64,000 bases of DNA from Arcobacter caeni. Lineage in GTDB: Bacteria; Campylobacterota; Campylobacteria; Campylobacterales; Arcobacteraceae. The position numbers and the translations under genes were made by a program. Position 1 is the stretch's first letter, and every line of letters starts with the position of its first letter. The notes under the pieces are model-generated. The model saw only the letters and a program-made list of their open reading frames with translations, searched no databases and was not told where the DNA came from. Below are positions 38,683 to 47,982 of the stretch, one piece after another. Location: positions 59,112-123,111 of the forward strand of contig NZ_MUXE01000006.1 in NCBI RefSeq assembly GCF_003063245.1, in the 5' to 3' direction.

Positions 38683-39888
38683 TTAAATTTGCTTGAATCT
38701 AAACCCGCTTTGTTTCAAATTTTCCCTTATTAGTTCTTGATGCTCTTCACCTTTTGTTTCTAAGGCAATTGTAACATGTGCCTCTCCAAACTCCAGTTTT
38801 ACAGACTTTCTATCATAATCTATTTGAACTATGTTTGCGCTACTTTTTGTGAATACTTCTGTTAAATGCATCAAAGTTCCTGGTTTATCCATAAGTGTTA
38901 CGATTAGATTCATTTTTCTATTTGATTTTACCAAACCTTTTTCAATGATTAAAGATAACATAGTTACATCAATATTTCCGCCACTTACAATGGCACAAAC
39001 TTTTGAATTTTTAACATCAATTTTTTTATGCATAAGTGCAGCAGTTGCAACTGCACCTGCTCCTTCAACTACAAGTTTATGTTTTTCTAATAAAAATAAA
39101 ATGGCATTAGCCGTTTCATTATCTGTAACTTCAACAATTTCATCAACATATTCTAAAATAATATCAAGAAGTTTTGGTGTTACATCACGAACTGCAATTC
39201 CATCTGCAATTGTTCGAACGGTTACAGAATCAATAGGCATTCTAGCTTCAAATGAATCTTTCATTCCTCTAGCACCACTTGCAACAACACCTATGATTTT
39301 AATATTTGGATTAATGGCTTTAGCAGCAATTGCAATTCCAGAGATTAATCCACCACCACCAATTGGAACAATAATTTGCTCTAAATCTTTTAGCTCTTCT
39401 AAAATTTCTAAAGATATTGTTCCTTGACCAGCGATTACTTCATCATCTGCAAATGGATGAATGAATTCTTTATTATTTTCTTTGGCAAATTTTGTAGCGG
39501 CTTCATATGCTTCATCAAAATTTTCACCAATTAAAACAACATTTGCACCATAAGATTTAACACCTGAAACTTTTGTAAGAGGTGTTGCTTCTGGCATAAA
39601 TATTGTAGCTTCACAAGAGAAGTATTGTGCCGCATATGCTAAACCTTGAGCATGATTTCCTGCACTTGCAGCTACTACACCTGCATCTTTTTGTTCTTTT
39701 GTTAAGGTAGCTACTTTATTAAATGCACCTCTTAATTTAAAACTTCCTGTTAATTGTAAGTTCTCTTTTTTTAAGAAAATTTCTGCATTTAATTCTTTGC
39801 TTAAAATTGGTGCTTTTGCAATTGGAGTATTTACAGCTATATTTTCAAGATTTTTTCTTGCTTCTTTAATATTGTTAAGTGTTATCAT
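38683..39888 (-). CDS. ilvA: Threonine ammonia-lyase (threonine deaminase)
   Basis: PLP enzyme deaminating threonine to 2-oxobutanoate, the entry to isoleucine. The PLP lysine is K51 in GSFKLRGAFN; SAGNHAQG and GGGGLISG bind cofactor phosphate. A C-terminal ACT domain (about 325-401) starts NLIVTLMDKPGTLMHL. The frame is open upstream to 39966, but the ATG at 39888 matches the N-terminus of homologues and gives 401 residues, the short ilvA/tdcB-type length. The enamine product is a known RidA substrate, and a ridA gene is 10 kb away. Confidence 0.95.
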   Translation of the reverse strand: MITLNNIKEARKNLENIAVNTPIAKAPILSKELNAEIFLKKENLQLTGSFKLRGAFNKVATLTKEQKDAGVVAASAGNHAQGLAYAAQYFSCEATIFMPEATPLTKVSGVKSYGANVVLIGENFDEAYEAATKFAKENNKEFIHPFADDEVIAGQGTISLEILEELKDLEQIIVPIGGGGLISGIAIAAKAINPNIKIIGVVASGARGMKDSFEARMPIDSVTVRTIADGIAVRDVTPKLLDIILEYVDEIVEVTDNETANAILFLLEKHKLVVEGAGAVATAALMHKKIDVKNSKVCAIVSGGNIDVTMLSLIIEKGLVKSNRKMNLIVTLMDKPGTLMHLTEVFTKSSANIVQIDYDRKSVKLEFGEAHVTIALETKGEEHQELIRENLKQSGFRFKQI

Positions 39889-39923
39889 GATTTCTTTTCT
39901 TAATTTTTTTGAGATACTATCTA

Positions 39924-39977
39924 AAAAAAGTTTTAGGCTAATTAAAACTTTTTTTAAATAGAGCAAAAGCTCTATTT
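39924..39977 (-). terminator. Double hairpin after metE
   Basis: The metE end overlaps a 9-bp hairpin (39956-39964 with 39969-39977). A second 12-bp stem (39924-39935 with 39943-39954) whose arms are A and T runs follows. Together they should end metE transcription before ilvA. Confidence 0.7.
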
Positions 39978-42245
39978 AATTTCTTCATTTTTAATGATAT
40001 TTACGGCTTTTACCATATTTATTAAACTTTCTTTAACTTCTGGCCATTTTCTTGTTTTTAATCCACAATCTGGATTTATCCATAATTGTTCTTTTGGTAG
40101 AACTTCAAGTAATGATTTTATTTGTAAAACCATTTCTTCTACACTTGGAACTCTTGGACTATGAATATCGTAAATTCCAGGTCCAATTTCTTGCTTATAA
40201 GCTACATCTTTAAAAATTCTTAAAAGTCTATTTCCACTTCTTGCTGTTTCTATTGAAATAACATCCGCATCCATAGCTTCGATTGTTTTAATAATATCAT
40301 TAAATTCACTATAACACATGTGAGTATGAATTTGAGTATCAATTAAAGCACTACTAACACTTAATTTAAAATTATCAACTGCCCATTGAGCATAGCTTTT
40401 CATATTTTCAATTCTTAAAGGATAACCTTCTTTAAATGCAGCTTCATCAACTTGAATCATTTTAATTCCTGCATTTTGTAAATCATTTACTTCTTTACAA
40501 ATAGCAAATGCAATTTGACGCGTAACTTCACTTCTTGGAATATCATCTCTAACAAAAGACCAATTTAAAATAGTAACTGGACCTGTTAACATTCCTTTCA
40601 TTACTTTTTTAGTTTTACTTTGAGCGTATTTAATCCACTCAACAGTCATTGGATTTTCTCTATTTACATCTCCATAAATAACAGGTGGTTTTACACATCT
40701 ACTTCCATACGATTGAACCCAAGCATTTTGAGTAAATGCAAATCCATCTAACATTTCACCAAAATATTCAACCATGTCATTTCTTTCAGGTTCTCCATGA
40801 ACTAGTACATCAAGTCCAATTTCATCTTGAAAAGCAACACAATCATCTATATATTTTTTAATCTCTTGTTCATAAACTTCCTTTGAGATTAAATTTGCTT
40901 TATAATTTTTTCTATTTTCTCTAATTTCAGGAGTTTGAGGAAATGATCCAATAGTTGTCGTTGTTAAGAAATCATAATTAAAAAACTCTCTTTGCACTTT
41001 TATTCTATCTTTGAATTTATCAGCTCTTTCAAAAGTTTTTAGATTTTTTATTTCATCTTGAATTTTAATATTATGAATTTTTGAAGATATTTTTCTTTGA
41101 TTATTTTCTTCAACATTTTTTCTAATAACTGCAATTTCATCTAAATTTAATTTAAAATCAAAAAATTGTTTACTCACAAGTGAAAGTTCTTGAAGTTTTT
41201 CATTAGCAAATGAAAGCCATGATTTTATCTCTTTATCTAAATTGTCTTCATATTTTAAAGTAAAAGGAACATGTAATAAAGAACAAGAAGTTGCAACAAT
41301 AATATTTTCTTTATTAATGATTTTTGAAATTTTATTTAAAAGTTCAACTTTATCTTGGAAATTACTTTTCCAAATATTTCTTCCATCAATTACACCTGCA
41401 ATTAAAACCTTATTTGAATTTTTAATAAGTTCTAAACTTTCAAGATTTTTATTTCCATGAATAAAATCCAATCCAAGCGCCCAAATAGGAGTATTAACTA
41501 AAACTCTTGTAGCTTCATTTGAGTGTTCAAAATATGTTGTAACTGCTATTTTAATATTTGATGCAACTTTAGTTAAAGCATCATAAACAGGTTTGATTAA
41601 AGATAAAACTTTTGTATCTAAATCTTTTACAAATAAAGGCTCATCAAATTGAACAATAACTTCATCATCAAGTTCTGAGATTTCTAATAATAGATTTTTA
41701 TAAACTTCAACTATATTATTTATATGTAAAAAAATATCGCTATTATCAACACTTTTTGATAACCCTAAATATGTAATTGCACCTATCAGGTTTATTTTTG
41801 TTTTAATTCCTAACTCACGAGCTTCTTTATACTCTTCAATAACTTTTTTACTATTTAGTTTAAAAGATGTCTCTTTTGAGATTTCAGGAACGATATAATG
41901 GTAGTTTGTATTAAACCATTTCGTCATTTCCATTGCAACACAAGTTTCATTTCCTCTTGCCATTGCAAAATATAATTCTTCATCTTTTAAGTTTTCAAAT
42001 CTTTTTGGAATTGCTCCTAATAAAATAGAAGTATCTAACATATTGTCATAATATGAAAAATCATTTGAAGAGATAAACTCTATTTTTGCTTCTTTTTGAT
42101 AATTCCAATGTCTTTTTTTAAGCTGTTCAGCTACATATTTTACTTCATTAAAATCTGTTTGTTTTGCCCAATATTTTTCTAGAACTTTTTTAAGCTCTCT
42201 TTTTTCTCCAATTCTTGGAAATCCTATTACATAATTTTTTGACAT
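39972..42245 (-). CDS. metE: Cobalamin-independent methionine synthase
   Basis: Transfers methyl from methyl-tetrahydropteroyl-glutamate to homocysteine. At 757 residues it is full length with duplicated barrels. The N-terminal half begins FPRIGEKRELKK; the C-terminal half has TTTIGSFPQT, and its zinc site uses HMCYSEF (His and Cys) and WINPDCGLKTR (Cys), plus a Glu between them. RDDIPRSEVTRQIA and QVDEAAFKEGYPLR are substrate-binding signatures. AGGATTAATT precedes the ATG. I see no SAM riboswitch in the 50-base gap upstream. Confidence 0.97.
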   Translation of the reverse strand: MSKNYVIGFPRIGEKRELKKVLEKYWAKQTDFNEVKYVAEQLKKRHWNYQKEAKIEFISSNDFSYYDNMLDTSILLGAIPKRFENLKDEELYFAMARGNETCVAMEMTKWFNTNYHYIVPEISKETSFKLNSKKVIEEYKEARELGIKTKINLIGAITYLGLSKSVDNSDIFLHINNIVEVYKNLLLEISELDDEVIVQFDEPLFVKDLDTKVLSLIKPVYDALTKVASNIKIAVTTYFEHSNEATRVLVNTPIWALGLDFIHGNKNLESLELIKNSNKVLIAGVIDGRNIWKSNFQDKVELLNKISKIINKENIIVATSCSLLHVPFTLKYEDNLDKEIKSWLSFANEKLQELSLVSKQFFDFKLNLDEIAVIRKNVEENNQRKISSKIHNIKIQDEIKNLKTFERADKFKDRIKVQREFFNYDFLTTTTIGSFPQTPEIRENRKNYKANLISKEVYEQEIKKYIDDCVAFQDEIGLDVLVHGEPERNDMVEYFGEMLDGFAFTQNAWVQSYGSRCVKPPVIYGDVNRENPMTVEWIKYAQSKTKKVMKGMLTGPVTILNWSFVRDDIPRSEVTRQIAFAICKEVNDLQNAGIKMIQVDEAAFKEGYPLRIENMKSYAQWAVDNFKLSVSSALIDTQIHTHMCYSEFNDIIKTIEAMDADVISIETARSGNRLLRIFKDVAYKQEIGPGIYDIHSPRVPSVEEMVLQIKSLLEVLPKEQLWINPDCGLKTRKWPEVKESLINMVKAVNIIKNEEIK

Positions 42246-42295
42246 AATTAATCCTATTAATATTTTTTTGTTTTGATTTTTGTTTGTGAGATTAA

Positions 42296-42643
42296 TTAAA
42301 AAATTGGAGGATGAACGCCAGTTCTTCTAAATGCGAAGAATGTGTCATAATAAGGACATCTAGGAATGAATTTAAAAAGTGCCACAACTAATGCTGTTTT
42401 TCTTTTAAAAAGACAATCACAATGACAAGGTTTTTTATTTTGTAAAAAACAAGAGATTAAAGTTTCATCTAAACTAATAGAGGATTCCTCTTCTTCTTTT
42501 TTATCTTCTGAAGATAATGATAATTTTGTAGTTAAATGATTTTTGTATGATGTAATAACACTATGTAATTTTGGAGCAACAGCAAATGCTTGAATTGAAC
42601 AAAGTGTAAAATATTTTTTTCCAAAACCATTTAATAATTTCAA
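42296..42643 (-). CDS. Unrecognised Cys-rich small protein upstream of metE
   Basis: I do not recognise this gene. An in-frame ATG at 42655 lacks a ribosome site, but GAGGG sits 5 bases ahead of a TTG at 42643, which I take as the start (115 residues). Visible features are a Lys/Glu-rich middle (about 48-55), a Cys cluster PCHCDC, a hydrophobic stretch ALVVALFKF and a tail with PRCPYYDTFF and RRTGVHPP. A metal-binding or membrane-attached role is possible. The Cys run before a helix and a terminal RxxxxPP recall DUF2946-type proteins only loosely. It lies 50 bases before metE, in the same direction. Confidence 0.5.
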   Translation of the reverse strand: MKLLNGFGKKYFTLCSIQAFAVAPKLHSVITSYKNHLTTKLSLSSEDKKEEEESSISLDETLISCFLQNKKPCHCDCLFKRKTALVVALFKFIPRCPYYDTFFAFRRTGVHPPIF

Positions 42644-42751
42644 GTAAACCCTCATGTAATTTATATAAGCACGAAGTGTAAATAATTAATGCTTAATTGT
42701 AAATAAAACTAAATATGGTATCATTCCACAAAAAAAAAGGTAGATTTTCTT

Positions 42752-43429
42752 TTGAAATTTACATTTGTAACACTTTTCCCGAATTTAATTGAACCATATT
42801 TTCATGATTCTATTTTAAAAAGAGCAATTGATTCGAACTTTATATCTTATGAGTTTTACAATCCTAGAGATTTTACAACTAATAAACATAAAAAGGTTGA
42901 TGACCAAATGGTTGGCGGCGGAGCTGGAATGCTTCTTACTTGCCAACCATTATTTGATTGTTTAAATGAAATAAAAAGTAAAGATTCAAATGCTTATATA
43001 ATTTTTCCATTAGCTGCTGCAAAACCATTTAGACAAAATGATGCAAAACGCTTGGCAAAGAAAGAAAATATAGTATTTGTAAGTGGTAGATATGAGGGGA
43101 TTGATGAAAGAGTTATAGAAAAATATGCAAATGAGGTATTTTCTATAGGAGAATTTGTATTAACAGGTGGAGAATTACCATCTTTAGTAATGGCTGATGC
43201 AATTGCTAGAAATGTTAAGAGCGTACTTGGGAATGCTGATTCTTTGGATGTTGAAAGCTATGAAAACAATCTTTTAGAAGCTCCATCTTTTACAAAACCT
43301 GAAATTTTCCAAAAATTAAGTGTTGTTAAAGAATTCTTAAAGGGAAACCATAGTAAAATTTCCGACTTAAAAATCCAGATGTCCAAATGTAAGACAAAAT
43401 ATTATAGACCTAATAAGGAAAAAAGATGA
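42752..43429 (+). CDS. trmD: tRNA (guanine-N1)-methyltransferase
   Basis: SPOUT enzyme that makes m1G37 and prevents frameshifting. The knot signature is [26 protein letters not shown], with [12 protein letters not shown] and [12 protein letters not shown] also conserved. The 225 residues are slightly shorter than E. coli TrmD (255). The start is TTG with AAAGG upstream. It overlaps rplS by 4 bases. The usual upstream partners rpsP, KH protein and rimM are absent here. Confidence 0.96.
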   Translation: MKFTFVTLFPNLIEPYFHDSILKRAIDSNFISYEFYNPRDFTTNKHKKVDDQMVGGGAGMLLTCQPLFDCLNEIKSKDSNAYIIFPLAAAKPFRQNDAKRLAKKENIVFVSGRYEGIDERVIEKYANEVFSIGEFVLTGGELPSLVMADAIARNVKSVLGNADSLDVESYENNLLEAPSFTKPEIFQKLSVVKEFLKGNHSKISDLKIQMSKCKTKYYRPNKEKR

Positions 43430-43782
43430 AAAATAGATATATTGCTAGTTTTGAAGCAGCTCAAATTGCGACAAAAGTTATCCCTCAATTTAGAGCAGGA
43501 GATACTGTAAAACTTGGTGTTGAAATTAAAGAAGGTGAAAAAGTTAGAATTCAGCTTTTTGAAGGAATTGTAATTGCAAGAAGTGGTAATGGTGTAGATT
43601 CAACTTTTACAGTTAGAAAAATTGGTGCAAACTCAATTGGTGTTGAAAGAATTTTCCCATTATATTCTGATTCATTAAAATCAATTGATGTATTAAGAAG
43701 AGGAAGAGTTAGACGAGCTAAACTTCATTTCTTAAGAGAATTAAAAGGTAAAGCTGCAAGAATTAAAGAATTAAAAAGATAA
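43426..43782 (+). CDS. rplS: 50S ribosomal protein L19
   Basis: Sits at the 30S-50S interface. The 118 residues show [48 protein letters not shown] and the basic [25 protein letters not shown] tail. It is coupled to trmD by a 4-base overlap and ends at a hairpin terminator. Confidence 0.98.
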   Translation: MKNRYIASFEAAQIATKVIPQFRAGDTVKLGVEIKEGEKVRIQLFEGIVIARSGNGVDSTFTVRKIGANSIGVERIFPLYSDSLKSIDVLRRGRVRRAKLHFLRELKGKAARIKELKR

Positions 43783-43784
43783 TA

Positions 43785-43812
43785 AACAACAAGGCTTAAG
43801 CCTTTTTGTTTG
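43785..43812 (+). terminator. Terminator after rplS
   Basis: Eleven-bp stem with one mismatch (43785-43795 with 43800-43810), TTAA loop and T-rich end. The next start codon lies only a few bases beyond. Confidence 0.75.
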
Positions 43813-43817
43813 ATTTT

Positions 43818-44336
43818 ATGTCAAAAATCTTAATTCACACAACCTCAATAATCGAAGCAAATCCGATTATTGATTTTTTTAATTTGAAAGAATTAGAAAA
43901 CTCTATCGAAAATAAAATATATTTCAATGATGATATCCTACTTATAATTTCTGGAGTAAGTAAAGATTTAATAGTTAAGTCTTTGGATTATATTTTTAAA
44001 AACTACTCAATTTCAAAAGCATTTGACTTAAGTATTGCATCTTGTAGTGATGGAAGTATTGCTTTAGGAACACTTTTTTGTACTAATAGATTTATTGGCG
44101 GATTGAATTTTGCTAATATTACTACTATTGAAAAACCACTTGAAACCGATGAAAATTTAGAAACTTTACTTGTTGATAAACAAGCTTTATTTTTTTCTCA
44201 AATATGTAAGAAAAATATAAAAGATTTTTATATTCTAAAAATTGTTTCTGATTATTTTGATGAGGTTGAACCAACAAATGATAAAATCTTTGAACTAATC
44301 AATAACTCAATTTCTAAATGGAAAAAATTAATATAA
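43818..44336 (+). CDS. Divergent nucleosidase/phosphorylase-fold protein
   Basis: Resembles the MTA/SAH nucleosidase and purine nucleoside phosphorylase fold, ending with FFSQICKKNIKDFYILKIVSDYFDE where nucleosidases have AAxAQVCxxxxxPFxxIRxxSDxAD. However, the MetGlu pair that binds ribose in MTAN is replaced by Lys121-Gln122 (LVDKQALFF), and the glycine-rich GxAGG is SGVSKD. D145 is kept. It is also short (172 residues against about 230). It may bind a nucleoside without normal catalysis. The ATG at 43818 lies just past the rplS terminator and has no clear ribosome site; a TTG 12 bases earlier is the alternative. Confidence 0.6.
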   Translation: MSKILIHTTSIIEANPIIDFFNLKELENSIENKIYFNDDILLIISGVSKDLIVKSLDYIFKNYSISKAFDLSIASCSDGSIALGTLFCTNRFIGGLNFANITTIEKPLETDENLETLLVDKQALFFSQICKKNIKDFYILKIVSDYFDEVEPTNDKIFELINNSISKWKKLI

Positions 44337-44345
44337 AGGCAAAAA

Positions 44346-44954
44346 TTGCTTACAAGCATAATTGATTTTATAGTACAAACTGTTAGTAGTTTGGGCTATC
44401 TTGGTATTTTTATTATGATGTTTTTAGAAAGTTCTTTTTTCCCTTTTCCCTCAGAAGTTGTTATGATTCCTGCTGGATATTTGGCTTATAAGGGTGAAAT
44501 GAATATCTATTTAGTTGTTTTATTTGGTCTTTTAGGCTCACTTAGTGGGGCATTATTTAACTACTATTTTGCTATAAAACTTGGAAGAGTTTTTTTAATG
44601 AAATATGGAAAATATATTTTAATTAGTGAAGAAATTATTTTAAAAATGGAAGAGTTCTTTCAGAAACATGGACATATCTCAACTTTTTCTGGAAGATTAA
44701 TTCCTGTTGTTAGACAATATATTTCTTTACCTGCTGGACTTGCTAGAATGAATATTTTAATATTTTCTTTTTATACAAGTTTAGGTGCTGGAATTTGGGT
44801 GATTATTCTTACTCTTTTAGGATATTTTTTAGGTGATAATGAGGGATTAATAAAAGAATATTTACATTATATAATTATAATTATTCTAATATTATTGGCT
44901 ATCTTAGCTTTTTGGTATTATAAAAAAACAGCAAAACAAAAGTTAAATAAATAA
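44346..44954 (+). CDS. DedA family membrane protein
   Basis: Member of the DedA/SNARE-associated family, whose members flip undecaprenyl phosphate or phosphatidylethanolamine or support proton-motive force; the subgroup is not assigned. Signatures are the amphipathic re-entrant [22 protein letters not shown] near residues 27-48 and [22 protein letters not shown], with the conserved Glu and two Arg. The 202 residues have four or five membrane segments. The start is TTG with AAAGG 6 bases ahead. It is followed after 1 base by another membrane protein. Confidence 0.88.
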   Translation: MLTSIIDFIVQTVSSLGYLGIFIMMFLESSFFPFPSEVVMIPAGYLAYKGEMNIYLVVLFGLLGSLSGALFNYYFAIKLGRVFLMKYGKYILISEEIILKMEEFFQKHGHISTFSGRLIPVVRQYISLPAGLARMNILIFSFYTSLGAGIWVIILTLLGYFLGDNEGLIKEYLHYIIIIILILLAILAFWYYKKTAKQKLNK

Positions 44955-44955
44955 A

Positions 44956-45498
44956 ATGTATAAACGAATAATAAATTTATTTCTAATTCTTTTAGTATTT
45001 ATTTATTTAATATTTGAAGAGCTAATTTGGGAAAAGTTTGCTAAACCTATAATAAATTTAATTTCTAGTTTACATATCTTTACAAAATATATTCCAAAAA
45101 TACAAGCTTTAAATTCTTATTTTATTTTGATATTTTTTCTTACAATTTTTGTGATTGTTGAATTAATTGGTGTTTATGCAGGAGTTTTATTTGTTTCTGG
45201 ACATATTTTTAGTGCTATATTTATTTATATATTAAAAATACCAGTTGCCGCTTTTATTTTTTGGTTTTTTAATATAGTAAAACCTAAATTACTTGAATTT
45301 AAATGGTTTGAATTTATTTATAATCATTTACTCTCAATAATTTATAGAATCAACCACTATTCAATTTATATTATGATTAAAGATAAATCATTTAATATAA
45401 CAAAATCACTAAAAGAAAACTTCTTTTCAGCAAAAAGAGGATTAAAATATAAAATAGTTCATATCTATAAACTATTAAAATTAAAAATAAAAAAATAG
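44956..45498 (+). CDS. Membrane protein of unknown function after dedA
   Basis: I do not recognise a characterised family. The 180 residues have three hydrophobic segments (about 7-24, 54-75 and 79-108) and a strongly basic C-terminal half from about residue 110, ending in KLLKLKIKK. It lies 1 base from the DedA stop, so the two are cotranscribed and may act together, but no functional motif is visible. Confidence 0.7.
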   Translation: MYKRIINLFLILLVFIYLIFEELIWEKFAKPIINLISSLHIFTKYIPKIQALNSYFILIFFLTIFVIVELIGVYAGVLFVSGHIFSAIFIYILKIPVAAFIFWFFNIVKPKLLEFKWFEFIYNHLLSIIYRINHYSIYIMIKDKSFNITKSLKENFFSAKRGLKYKIVHIYKLLKLKIKK

Positions 45499-45503
45499 AA
45501 TTT

Positions 45504-45509
45504 TATAAT
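45504..45509 (+). promoter_or_regulatory. Candidate -10 box for the porin gene
   Basis: Perfect TATAAT giving a leader of about 55 bases. A second TATAAT at 45550-45555 is also present but would start transcription on top of the AGGGAG ribosome site, so the first is preferred. Confidence 0.45.
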
Positions 45510-45570
45510 TACCCACCATTAGCACATTTTCGAATGTTAATCTTTTATTTATAATTACAAAGGGAGAAAT

Positions 45571-46731
45571 ATGAAAAATATTATTAAGTTAAGTTTAGGT
45601 GTATCAATTATTCTTGTAACAACTCAAGGTTTAGGTGCAGATACTCTTATAAAGGCATTTGAAGAGGGTAAAGTAAGTGGAGAGATTAAATCTTTATATT
45701 TCCAAAAAGAGGTTTCTGATAAAAAAGTTAGTGTTTGGACTAATGGAGGTAACTTATCATATAAAACAGGTAATTTTTATGGATTTAATGCTGGTGTTAC
45801 GGTTCAAGCTTCAACTGTAACGGCAAGTGATTTAGATAATGCCCCAACTGCCTATAATCAAGATCAAAATGTTTCAGGTGCTGTTTTATCACAAGCTTAT
45901 TTACAATATTCAAGAGATAATACAACTGCGAAAGTTGGTAGACAATACATTTCTTCTCCATTACTAGAAGGTTCAGGTTCAAGAATGTTTAAAGAATCAT
46001 TTGAGGGTGTTGTTTTAACAAATACAGATATATCTAATACAACAATTCTTGCAGCTTATGTTGATAAAGAACAATATAGAACAAATATAGCTTCAGGGGG
46101 AACAGATGTTAAAGATGTTTCTGATTTTGAACAAATTCAAAATGGTGCATATACATTATATGTAAATAATAAATCAATTGAAAATTTAAATGTTGATGCT
46201 CAATATCTTCAAATAAATAGTGATACTACTTTAGATGACACAAAAGCACTATATACAGCAGTTTCATATGGTATAAAACCAATTACAGTAGCACTTCAAT
46301 CATATCAAACAGATAATGGGAAAGATGAAAATTCTAGAGGAAAAGAGTATGGAATTAATGTTACTTCTAAATTAGATAAATTATCTTTAGGTGCAGCATA
46401 TACATTGATTGAGGATAGTGGTGATATTGTTCCTGGAATCGGGAATGGTGCGGATTATAGTTATACTGCTTCATGGATTTATGGTGGAATTTATGATGCT
46501 GATACTGATGCATATAGATTATCTGCTGGATATGAAATAATTGATGATTTAACATTTGAACTAATATATTCTGCTTGGAAAACAGGAAAAGAACAAAGAG
46601 CTTCTGAAACAGATTATGTAACAACTTATGAGTTTAACAAAAACCTATCTACAACTTTTGCTTTAGCAACTTATGATAAGTTAGCTGAAGAAAGTTATAG
46701 ATCAAGACTTTATGTTTCTTATAAATTTTAA
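45571..46731 (+). CDS. OprD-like outer-membrane porin
   Basis: Predicted beta-barrel porin of the OprD-like family common in Campylobacterota; the substrate is unknown. A signal peptide (about residues 1-22, ending LGA) precedes alternating amphipathic strands. Typical features are SGEIKSLYF near the N-terminus, LSQAYLQYSRDNTTAKVGRQYISSPL, and a terminal aromatic residue in RLYVSYKF, the barrel-assembly signal. AGGGAGAAAT precedes the ATG. It is a single-gene transcript between its own -10 box and a terminator. Confidence 0.85.
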   Translation: MKNIIKLSLGVSIILVTTQGLGADTLIKAFEEGKVSGEIKSLYFQKEVSDKKVSVWTNGGNLSYKTGNFYGFNAGVTVQASTVTASDLDNAPTAYNQDQNVSGAVLSQAYLQYSRDNTTAKVGRQYISSPLLEGSGSRMFKESFEGVVLTNTDISNTTILAAYVDKEQYRTNIASGGTDVKDVSDFEQIQNGAYTLYVNNKSIENLNVDAQYLQINSDTTLDDTKALYTAVSYGIKPITVALQSYQTDNGKDENSRGKEYGINVTSKLDKLSLGAAYTLIEDSGDIVPGIGNGADYSYTASWIYGGIYDADTDAYRLSAGYEIIDDLTFELIYSAWKTGKEQRASETDYVTTYEFNKNLSTTFALATYDKLAEESYRSRLYVSYKF

Positions 46732-46733
46732 TT

Positions 46734-46758
46734 AAAAAAGGCTTATTAAGCCTTTTTT
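46734..46758. terminator. Bidirectional terminator after the porin gene
   Basis: Perfect 11-bp stem (46734-46744 with 46748-46758), ATT loop, with A and T runs as outer arms; it lies between converging genes. Confidence 0.9.
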
Positions 46759-47860
46759 ACAAACAACTTTTTATAAGTTTTATACCTTTTTCTATTTGTT
46801 CAAAACTAGAGTGAGTGTAATTAAATCTAATTTCTCCATTTGGTATTTTGTCAATATAAAACTGATTTCCAGGAACATAAACAACTTTTTTCTCTATACA
46901 TTTTTGAACTAATGCAAAAGAGTCAACTCCTTCTAGATTTCCATATAAAAACATTCCACCTTTGGGTTTTTGATATTTAAACTCTGGTAAATATTTATCT
47001 AATTGCTCACAAAAAAAGTTTGCTTTTTTCTCATAATCATCTCTAATATCTTGAAGATGATTTTCATATTTTACTTCATCTTCTAAATATTCATTTAAAA
47101 TATATTGTGAAATTCCACATGAATGTAAATCAATACTCTCTTTTATAATTAATAAAGATTTTATCAAATCTTCATCAGCTCGAATCCAACCAATTCTAAG
47201 ACTTGGAACCAAAGTTTTAGAGAAACTTCCTAAATGAAAAGATTTTTTAGGAATTTTTGAACTAATACTAATGTTTTTTTTATCAAAATACAACTCACTA
47301 TATGGGCTATCTTCAATTAAAATTCCATCTTCTTCTTCAACTATTTTTGCTATTTCTTCTCTTTTTTTATCACTATAAGTTGTCGCACTTGGATTTTGAA
47401 AATCTGGGATAATATAAGCTAATTTTGTATTTTTAAAACTTTTTTTAAAACCTTCAATATTAATTCCGTCATCTTCTAGTTTTATTCCATGCATTTTTAA
47501 ATGATTTAATCTAAAAATATTCATAGCTCCCAAATAAGATGGTTCTTCAATTGTAATATCTTTTGATTCATAAAATTTTGCAAGAATATACATAGCTTGT
47601 TGGCTTCCAGTTGTAATTAAAATATTATTTTTATTTGTAGGAAATCCTTCTTTTGTATATCTTGCAGCTATTTTTTCTCTTAATTCAGTAATTCCATTAC
47701 TCAGTCCATATTGAAATGCTTTTGGATTATCAAATATTTTCATTGTTGCAGTTTTTAAATCTTCTCTTGGAAATAGTTTTTCACTTGGAAGTCCACCTGC
47801 AAATGAGATTGTATTTTCATCTATTGATTCAAGAATCTCTCTAATAAATGATCTTTTCAT
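46757..47860 (-). CDS. PLP-dependent class I/II aminotransferase (LysN/MocR-type catalytic domain)
   Basis: Fold-type I aminotransferase. The PLP lysine is K215 in GSFSKTLVPSLRIGW; other signatures are ISFAGGLPSEKLFP, YGLSNGITELREKIA, TTGSQQAMYILAKF, PDFQNPSATTYS and EDSPYSELYF. These resemble the 2-aminoadipate/LysN and MocR C-terminal group. There is no N-terminal DNA-binding domain, so it is an enzyme and not a MocR regulator. The amino donor is unknown. It is divergent from the AraC gene, which may control it. Confidence 0.87.
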   Translation of the reverse strand: MKRSFIREILESIDENTISFAGGLPSEKLFPREDLKTATMKIFDNPKAFQYGLSNGITELREKIAARYTKEGFPTNKNNILITTGSQQAMYILAKFYESKDITIEEPSYLGAMNIFRLNHLKMHGIKLEDDGINIEGFKKSFKNTKLAYIIPDFQNPSATTYSDKKREEIAKIVEEEDGILIEDSPYSELYFDKKNISISSKIPKKSFHLGSFSKTLVPSLRIGWIRADEDLIKSLLIIKESIDLHSCGISQYILNEYLEDEVKYENHLQDIRDDYEKKANFFCEQLDKYLPEFKYQKPKGGMFLYGNLEGVDSFALVQKCIEKKVVYVPGNQFYIDKIPNGEIRFNYTHSSFEQIEKGIKLIKSCL

Positions 47861-47935
47861 AATTTTACCTTTGTTTTATTTATATAAGAATACTCAAAAT
47901 TTTATTTTTATTCTTTACTATAAATGCTTTTATTA

Positions 47936-47952
47936 TTAGCTATTCTTGCTAA
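47936..47952. promoter_or_regulatory. Candidate operator before the AraC/GyrI gene
   Basis: Inverted repeat TTAGC-N7-GCTAA about 20 bases upstream of the -10 box of the AraC-family gene, in the divergent gap with the aminotransferase. Confidence 0.35.
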
Positions 47953-47971
47953 TTCTTTTCACTAAAAATGC

Positions 47972-47977
47972 TATAAT
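47972..47977 (+). promoter_or_regulatory. Candidate -10 box for the AraC/GyrI gene
   Basis: Perfect TATAAT whose last base is only 6 bases before the A of the start codon, so initiation would be at or beside the ATG. No Shine-Dalgarno sequence lies between them. Confidence 0.55.
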
Positions 47978-47982
47978 TTTTT

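Noticed and set aside
38831..39427. 198-codon plus-strand frame opposite ilvA
   Set aside because: Long, but antisense to conserved ilvA, with Ser/Thr/Ile-rich composition typical of antisense translation of AT-rich genes.
39889..39966. Upstream extension of ilvA
   Set aside because: It overlaps the metE terminator region and adds 26 residues not found in the family; the ATG at 39888 fits homologues.
42246..42295. Possible SAM or cobalamin riboswitch before metE
   Set aside because: The gap is only about 50 bases and shows no matching conserved motif or stem set.
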